Positions 36,366 through 40,393 of a stretch of 40,393 nt of DNA are shown here, one piece after another. The first letter of the stretch is position 1; each line of letters begins with the position of its first letter. This stretch comes from Saprospirales bacterium. Lineage in GTDB: Bacteria; Bacteroidota; Bacteroidia; Chitinophagales; Saprospiraceae. The notes under the pieces were generated by a model. It worked only from the letters and a program-made list of their open reading frames with translations. It had not been told where the DNA came from and did no database searches. The stretch spans positions 1 to 40,393 of the forward strand of contig RECS01000106.1 of assembly GCA_007693915.1 (NCBI GenBank). Direction: 5' to 3'. A program made the position numbers and the translations under genes.

Positions 36366-37559
36366 TCAATTTCCTCTTGCAATTTTTACCAATTTTATCA
36401 ACCCAAGTGCGACTAAACAAATTAAAATAGATAGATATCCAAGATTATCATAATTTACAAAAATCTCATCAGGACCATCGGTAAAAACAATTAGTCCGCT
36501 AAAAAATCCGGCAAAAGCTATAGCTAACTGTTGTACGGAAGACTTTAAGCTCATAAATGCACCTCTTGTTTCAGGAGGGGCAGCTGCTGTAATTATGGTC
36601 TGTGGACCTATCATCCTACCACTACCCAAGACATAAAATAGACCAATAACTATTAACCCATAAATAAAAGTAGCCTTGGACATATGTGTTAAAAGAACAA
36701 CCGGAAGAAAGGATAGTATCATAAAGATTACACCAGATCGCAATGAACCAATTCTGTCTGTAAGCTTTCCGATTATTGGCGTTGAGAAAATAGTTAGGAA
36801 ACCGCCTGCAAAGTATAGGTAGGAAATTTCGGTCATTGAAAAGCCCACATTCCTAATCATAAAAGGCGCAATAAACGGTATGATCAAAAAGTGACCTAGA
36901 ATTATGGTAAAAGCAGCTACCAAAGCTTTTAGTTGATTTGCAGAGGTAGTGATTTGTTTAATTGGCTCAAATAGTTTTTTCAATTTATATTCATCTGATT
37001 TGACTTCTAGCGGCGGAAATTTTATCAAAATTAAAATGGTAAAAAAAATGCCCATCACACCCACAAATAAAAAGGTTGCCCGCCAGCTCAACCAATCTGC
37101 AATCAAGAGTCCAACCGGAACACCCAATGCTGCTGCTGCTGAGAATCCTGCCATTAGCAACCCAATAGCTGTGCCTCTTTCCTTAAATGAGTAAAGATCG
37201 CTTACGATGGCCAAAGCTACAGCACCTAATATCCCGCCAAAAGCACCCGCCATAAAGCGAAGTAGCAACAGTTGCTCGTAACTTCTAACTAAACTGCAAC
37301 CACTTGCTGCTATCCAAAAGGCTGTGAACAGAAAGAGTAAGGTTGTTTTTCGATTAAACCTATCCATAAAAAAAACAGCAGCCAGACCAGAGAAAAAAGC
37401 AGCCAGTGCATAAGCAGTAATCAAATGACTGAATTGAAAAGCTGAAATATTAAACTCACGCATCAATTCGTCACCCAGAGGCATCAAAACCATGGTAAAC
37501 ATTATGTGGGTAAAATTAACTCCAGCCAAAACATAGAGAACCATCTTTTTTGCCTTCAT
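36366..37559 (-). CDS. MFS transporter, DHA1-like efflux family
   Basis: A 397-residue inner-membrane protein with about twelve hydrophobic segments. The cytoplasmic loop 2-3 motif after the second helix reads DRFNRKTTLLFLF, and the equivalent in the second half is GKLTDRIGSLRSG. GAFGGILGAVALAIVSDLYSFKERGTAIGLLMAGFSAAAALGVPVG is typical of drug:H+ antiporter-1 (sugar or drug efflux) members, read here as successive helices 4 and 5. The substrate is not predictable. An exact -7 box ends only 4 bp before the ATG, so the start may be leaderless or the second Met (codon 6, 37544). Confidence 0.88.
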   Translation of the reverse strand: MKAKKMVLYVLAGVNFTHIMFTMVLMPLGDELMREFNISAFQFSHLITAYALAAFFSGLAAVFFMDRFNRKTTLLFLFTAFWIAASGCSLVRSYEQLLLLRFMAGAFGGILGAVALAIVSDLYSFKERGTAIGLLMAGFSAAAALGVPVGLLIADWLSWRATFLFVGVMGIFFTILILIKFPPLEVKSDEYKLKKLFEPIKQITTSANQLKALVAAFTIILGHFLIIPFIAPFMIRNVGFSMTEISYLYFAGGFLTIFSTPIIGKLTDRIGSLRSGVIFMILSFLPVVLLTHMSKATFIYGLIVIGLFYVLGSGRMIGPQTIITAAAPPETRGAFMSLKSSVQQLAIAFAGFFSGLIVFTDGPDEIFVNYDNLGYLSILICLVALGLIKLVKIARGN

Positions 37560-37563
37560 TTTT

Positions 37564-37571
37564 CAAAGGTA
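37564..37571 (-). promoter_or_regulatory. MFS promoter, -7 box TACCTTTG very close to the start codon
   Basis: The minus strand reads AACTACCTTTG and the box ends 4 nt before the ATG at 37559. A normal distance to the start site would put transcription initiation at or just inside that ATG. The divergent gene carries the same 11-nt sequence at 37731-37741. Confidence 0.55.
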
Positions 37572-37733
37572 GTTACTTAATGAAAATAGTAATGCCCTTT
37601 AATTGTTTTTGAAGCGGCTAAAGAAAACATCAGGTTATCTATAAGTCTGATTTGGAAAATGCTTTCCATTCTTGCTTATAAGGAATCAAAATCCACTAAC
37701 CCTTTTTCGATAATCCCTTTTCTTTAATATAAC

Positions 37734-37741
37734 TACCTTTG
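37734..37741 (+). promoter_or_regulatory. Amidohydrolase promoter, -7 box TACCTTTG
   Basis: An exact TAnnTTTG box, in the context AACTACCTTTG, ends 10 nt before the ATG at 37752. The leader would be only a few nucleotides long. The -33 region is T-rich (CCTTTT) but has no clean TTTG. Confidence 0.6.
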
Positions 37742-37751
37742 TTTAAAAAAA

Positions 37752-38891
37752 ATGAGTAGTGACCTTGAGAGGATTATAAGTCTCAGACAAGAATTGCACT
37801 CTATCGCAGAGTTATCGGGAGAAGAAGTCGAGACATCAAAATTAATTTATCGTTTTTTGGAAGAACAGAAACCTTCACAACTTCTAAAGCTTAGTAAAAA
37901 TGGTCTTCTGGCAATTTATGAGGGGCAAAGGAATGGACCTTCAATTTTATTCAGAGCGGATATAGATGCTTTGCCGATTGATGAGGAGAATGAGATTGAG
38001 TACAAGTCAAAAAACAATGGAGTAAGTCATAAATGTGGTCATGATGGGCACTCAGCCATCCTTTGCGCCCTCGCCATGGAACTCCACATGAATCCCATAA
38101 CAAAAGGACGGGCATTATTGCTTTTTCAGCCCGCTGAAGAAACAGGTGAGGGTGCCCAATGGATGTTGGATGACCCCCGGTTTTCTGAACAAAAGATTGA
38201 CATGGCTTTTGCTTTGCACAATCTCCCTGGTTATCCAAAAAATGAAATTGTTTACCGAACTGGAAGTTTTAGTTGCGGTGTTATCAGTATTATCGTCAGC
38301 TTAAAAGGAAAAACTGCTCATGCAGGACAACCTCAAAGTGGGATTAATCCGGCAGGCTTAATCAGTAAAATTATTATGAAGGCCTCTGAGCTAACAAATG
38401 AAGAGATAGAAGATGAAAACTATGGTCTGATAACCCCAATTTTTGGGAAATTCGGTACAAAGGCCTATGGCACCGCTGCCGGAAAAGGGGAAGTTCATTT
38501 TACTATTAGAGCTAAAAGGACGGTCATTTTACACGAACTATTGGAAACCTTCGAGACCTTCATCAAAAAGGAAGCAAAATATGAAGGATTAAAGTGTAAG
38601 ATTGAACGACTGCAAGAGTTCCTTTCTACAAATAATGACGAAGCCTCAGTTAATATATTAAAAGAAGCTGCTGACAGGGCGGGCTTAAAAAAGCAAGAAA
38701 GAATGTATCCGTTTAGGTGGGGGGAAGATTTTGGACGGATTGTAAAAAAATTTTCTGGCGCATTGTTTGGACTTGGAGCCGGGGAAAATATGCCCGAACT
38801 TCACAACCAAGACTATGACTTTCCCGATGAAATTATAGGCGCCGGAAAGGATATTTTTAATGAAATTTTAAATGTAGCAAAGATGCGATAA
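37752..38891 (+). CDS. M20-family amidohydrolase (N-acyl amino acid hydrolase type)
   Basis: A 379-residue cytoplasmic metal-dependent amidohydrolase of the M20D type, which includes N-acetyl-L-amino acid and IAA-amino acid hydrolases. The metal-binding residues are Cys95, His97 and Asp98 in KCGHDGH, Glu129 and Glu130 in PAEETGEG, and His156 in ALHNLPG. The dimerisation (lid) domain spans about 175-285, with GKTAHAGQPQSGINP at its beginning. The late metal ligand is in MPELHNQDYDFPDE. Substrate is not determined. It is divergent from the MFS gene and may share control with it. Confidence 0.9.
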   Translation: MSSDLERIISLRQELHSIAELSGEEVETSKLIYRFLEEQKPSQLLKLSKNGLLAIYEGQRNGPSILFRADIDALPIDEENEIEYKSKNNGVSHKCGHDGHSAILCALAMELHMNPITKGRALLLFQPAEETGEGAQWMLDDPRFSEQKIDMAFALHNLPGYPKNEIVYRTGSFSCGVISIIVSLKGKTAHAGQPQSGINPAGLISKIIMKASELTNEEIEDENYGLITPIFGKFGTKAYGTAAGKGEVHFTIRAKRTVILHELLETFETFIKKEAKYEGLKCKIERLQEFLSTNNDEASVNILKEAADRAGLKKQERMYPFRWGEDFGRIVKKFSGALFGLGAGENMPELHNQDYDFPDEIIGAGKDIFNEILNVAKMR

Positions 38892-38919
38892 GCAGAAAAT
38901 AAAAAAATATTGACAAAAA

Positions 38920-38951
38920 TTTGCTTAAAATAGACAAATGTCGTAATTTTG
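38920..38951 (+). promoter_or_regulatory. Promoter and operator-like palindrome of the RES/Xre module
   Basis: TTTG (38920-38923), a 20-nt spacer and an exact -7 box TAATTTTG (38944-38951) precede the antitoxin start. The spacer contains the perfect palindrome GACAAATGTC (38933-38942), which abuts the -7 box. A related half-site GACAAAAATT lies upstream (38912-38921). The layout fits antitoxin autorepression, which is usual for this family, but binding is inferred. Confidence 0.6.
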
Positions 38952-38981
38952 GGGTCAATTGTTCAATTAAAGCTTAGAGTT

Positions 38982-39485
38982 ATGTACAAATGGGAAGACA
39001 GTATTGAAGGTGAGACATTGAATGAAGCTATGGTGAGTTACATTAATCAATCACCCGGTATTTTTTATTCCGATGCCAAAAAACGAATCAGCTACAGGGA
39101 TTTTTTATCCGATAAGATGCTTATTATTCTAGCTATAAGGTCTGGGATTCCTTATTCTTTTTTTGAGGCTATTTCCAATTTTGCTCCATTTTCAGAGAGT
39201 GACTGGGCTGACTTTCTTGATATTTCCACAAAATCCTTGCAGCGCTACAAAGCTTCAGAAGACCATCATTTCAAGCCTATTCATTCGGAGAAGATAATAG
39301 AGATTGCTGAAGTTACACAGATGGGAGTTGATGTTTTTGGTGATATGGAGAAGTTCAGATTGTGGTTAGATACACCAAATTTTGCCTTAGGTAATCTAAA
39401 GCCGTTTGATCTACTAAAGGATTCTTATGGCAAAGAGATGGTCATGAGTGAGTTGGTTAGGATAGATCACGGTATTCTGGCTTAA
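38982..39485 (+). CDS. Xre/DUF2384-type antitoxin of a RES toxin-antitoxin pair
   Basis: A 167-residue protein. The central part (about 50-93, IILAIRSGIPYSFFEAI...DISTKSLQRYK) is the Xre-type helix-turn-helix region. The C-terminal part (about 105-165), with VTQMGVDVFGDMEKFRLWLDTPNFALGNLKPFDLL, is the Xre/MbcA/ParS toxin-binding (DUF2384) domain. The frame opens with TTG at 38949, inside the -7 box, so the ATG at 38982 is the start. One base separates it from the toxin gene. It is expected to neutralise the toxin and to repress the shared promoter. Confidence 0.9.
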   Translation: MYKWEDSIEGETLNEAMVSYINQSPGIFYSDAKKRISYRDFLSDKMLIILAIRSGIPYSFFEAISNFAPFSESDWADFLDISTKSLQRYKASEDHHFKPIHSEKIIEIAEVTQMGVDVFGDMEKFRLWLDTPNFALGNLKPFDLLKDSYGKEMVMSELVRIDHGILA

Positions 39486-39486
39486 G

Positions 39487-39951
39487 ATGGAGGTTTATAG
39501 ATTGGTTCGTAAAAAGTACGCCTTCCCACTTTCGGGCAAAGGGTCTGCAATTAAGGGGGGGAGATGGAACTCTCCGGGATTCGAGCTGATTTACACTGCG
39601 GAAAATAGGTCTTTGGCAATGGCTGAAGTTGCTGTGCATTTCTCTTTAGGAACAATACCTTCAGATTATCTAATGTTAACCATATTTGTACCTGATGAGG
39701 TAGCTTATTCAAAAATATTTGATTCAGATTTAGCAGATGGATGGAAAGATTTTCCTCACCCTACTTTTACTCAAAGAATTGGGGATAAATTCATTATTGA
39801 AGGCGCAAATTGCCTACTTTTTACTCCTTCTGCCATAACACAAGGGGATTACAATGTTTTAATCAACCCCAATCATAAGGATTTCAGCAAGGTATTGGTT
39901 ATTAAATCAGAGCCTTTTCCAATAAATAAACGAATTTTTAAGATAAAATAA
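39487..39951 (+). CDS. RES-domain toxin
   Basis: A 154-residue protein of the RES family, named for its conserved Arg, Glu and Ser. All three are visible: Arg26 in GGRWNSPG, Glu47 in AMAEVAVHF, and Ser115 in FTPSAIT. The C-terminal block DYNVLINPNHKDF is typical. Characterised RES toxins (for example MbcT and P. putida Res) deplete cellular NAD+. It begins one base after the antitoxin stop, so the pair is translationally coupled. The NAD+ target here is inferred from the family. Confidence 0.92.
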   Translation: MEVYRLVRKKYAFPLSGKGSAIKGGRWNSPGFELIYTAENRSLAMAEVAVHFSLGTIPSDYLMLTIFVPDEVAYSKIFDSDLADGWKDFPHPTFTQRIGDKFIIEGANCLLFTPSAITQGDYNVLINPNHKDFSKVLVIKSEPFPINKRIFKIK

Positions 39952-40393
39952 ATTCTATTGTATTAGGCGCGTAGCTAATTTTAAAACAAGCTAATAGACA
40001 CGAAAGTATTTTTCTGTTTTATTAAATCAGGTGTAATACACAAAATGGATTGGAGACAGGCAAGGGATCTGTTAAAATATATGGGGCAGGCATCAATATT
40101 CAATTTAAGCATTTTCCATTATTCAATATGGATTTGATTTATAATCATTATTCTTAAGCTTTGAATACTTCTTAAATCAAATATCGCCTCGTCAAGTCAC
40201 AGCCCATTGACGAGACAAGATTAATGGGTGTTCGGTGTTCAATTTTCTCGGGGGCAAGTCAGGTCGATTGATTATAATTCTGCCTAGCTAATCAATAAAA
40301 GTAATTATCCCTATACATTTAGTTAGTTTGAATCAACAGCCATCTAATTTTTACATTATTGTTTAATAGTCTAATTCCAAAATTCTATTAACC
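39952..40393. other. Terminal intergenic region without a recognised gene
   Basis: About 440 bp follow the toxin gene. The longest ATG-initiated plus-strand frame (40045-40137, 30 codons) resembles nothing known. Recurrent ATTCAAT units around 40096-40130, a 7-bp tandem GGTGTTC (about 40226-40239), and a perfect hairpin at 40188-40214 are the only structure seen. No tRNA, IS end or terminator was found. Confidence 0.5.
40188..40214. repeat. Perfect 8-bp hairpin in the terminal non-coding region
   Basis: CTCGTCAA (40188-40195) and TTGACGAG (40207-40214) are exact complements around an 11-nt loop. The stem is GC-richer than its surroundings but no T-run follows on either strand, so it is not an intrinsic terminator. 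It could be a protein-binding site or part of an RNA. Confidence 0.45.

Noticed and set aside
38949-38981. TTG start for the antitoxin
   Set aside because: It falls within the -7 box TAATTTTG, upstream of any plausible transcription start.
40045-40137. 30-codon ORF after the toxin
   Set aside because: Too short, with no promoter or similarity; the local ATTCAAT repetition explains the open frame.

Overview
The window comes from a member of the Bacteroidetes (Bacteroidota), most likely a marine or environmental Cytophagales/Flavobacteriia-type organism. Four things point there. Exact or near-exact TAnnTTTG -7 boxes, the primary-sigma promoter element of this phylum, precede most transcription units. 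A secreted hydrolase ends in a type IX secretion (T9SS) type A sorting domain. The DNA is AT-rich with few clear Shine-Dalgarno sites. The ribosomal cluster has the phylum's order and protein forms: no tuf next to fusA, and L36 and S14 with too few cysteines to bind zinc. The species cannot be fixed from sequence reading alone.

Left part (1-9300). Two copies of a 62-bp-period repeat sit at the very edge, followed by tRNA-Ser(GCT) and dnaA. Next comes a three-gene minus-strand unit: a membrane protein plus a 5'-nucleotidase split into a lipoprotein C-domain and a Tat-exported catalytic domain. The rest is metabolic and housekeeping genes: an A-type Fe-S carrier, NADP-isocitrate dehydrogenase, a DUF3467 protein, a long-chain polyprenyl diphosphate synthase, succinyl-CoA ligase alpha, and a small FtsB/DivIC-like division protein.

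Centre (9387-30611). This is one long minus-strand block. Transcription starts at a TATATTTG box near 30710 and reads rpsL-rpsG-fusA (str), rpsJ to rpsQ (S10), rplN to secY-map-infA-rpmJ (spc), then rpsM-rpsK-rpsD-rpoA-rplQ (alpha). A terminator closes it at 11861-11896, and a separate promoter then drives carA-eno. The block is almost purely core translation and secretion genes, but it carries regulatory-looking structure in its few wider gaps. These are a two-hairpin leader between rpsJ and rplC, an exact -7 box between rpsC and rplP, a near-exact one before infA, and a canonical terminator-like hairpin between rpsD and rpoA.

Right part (30831-40393). This is more accessory: two GNAT acetyltransferases, a short-chain (FPP/GGPP-type) prenyl synthase, a possibly frameshifted small membrane protein, the T9SS-sorted alpha/beta hydrolase, a lipoprotein, an MFS exporter divergent from an M20 amidohydrolase, and a complete RES/Xre toxin-antitoxin pair with an operator-like palindrome inside its promoter. 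The final 440 bp hold no recognisable gene, only a perfect 8-bp hairpin.

No clearly unprecedented multi-gene system was found. The best leads are the candidate RNA leader before rplC, the terminator before rpoA, the interrupted small membrane ORF and the edge repeats.
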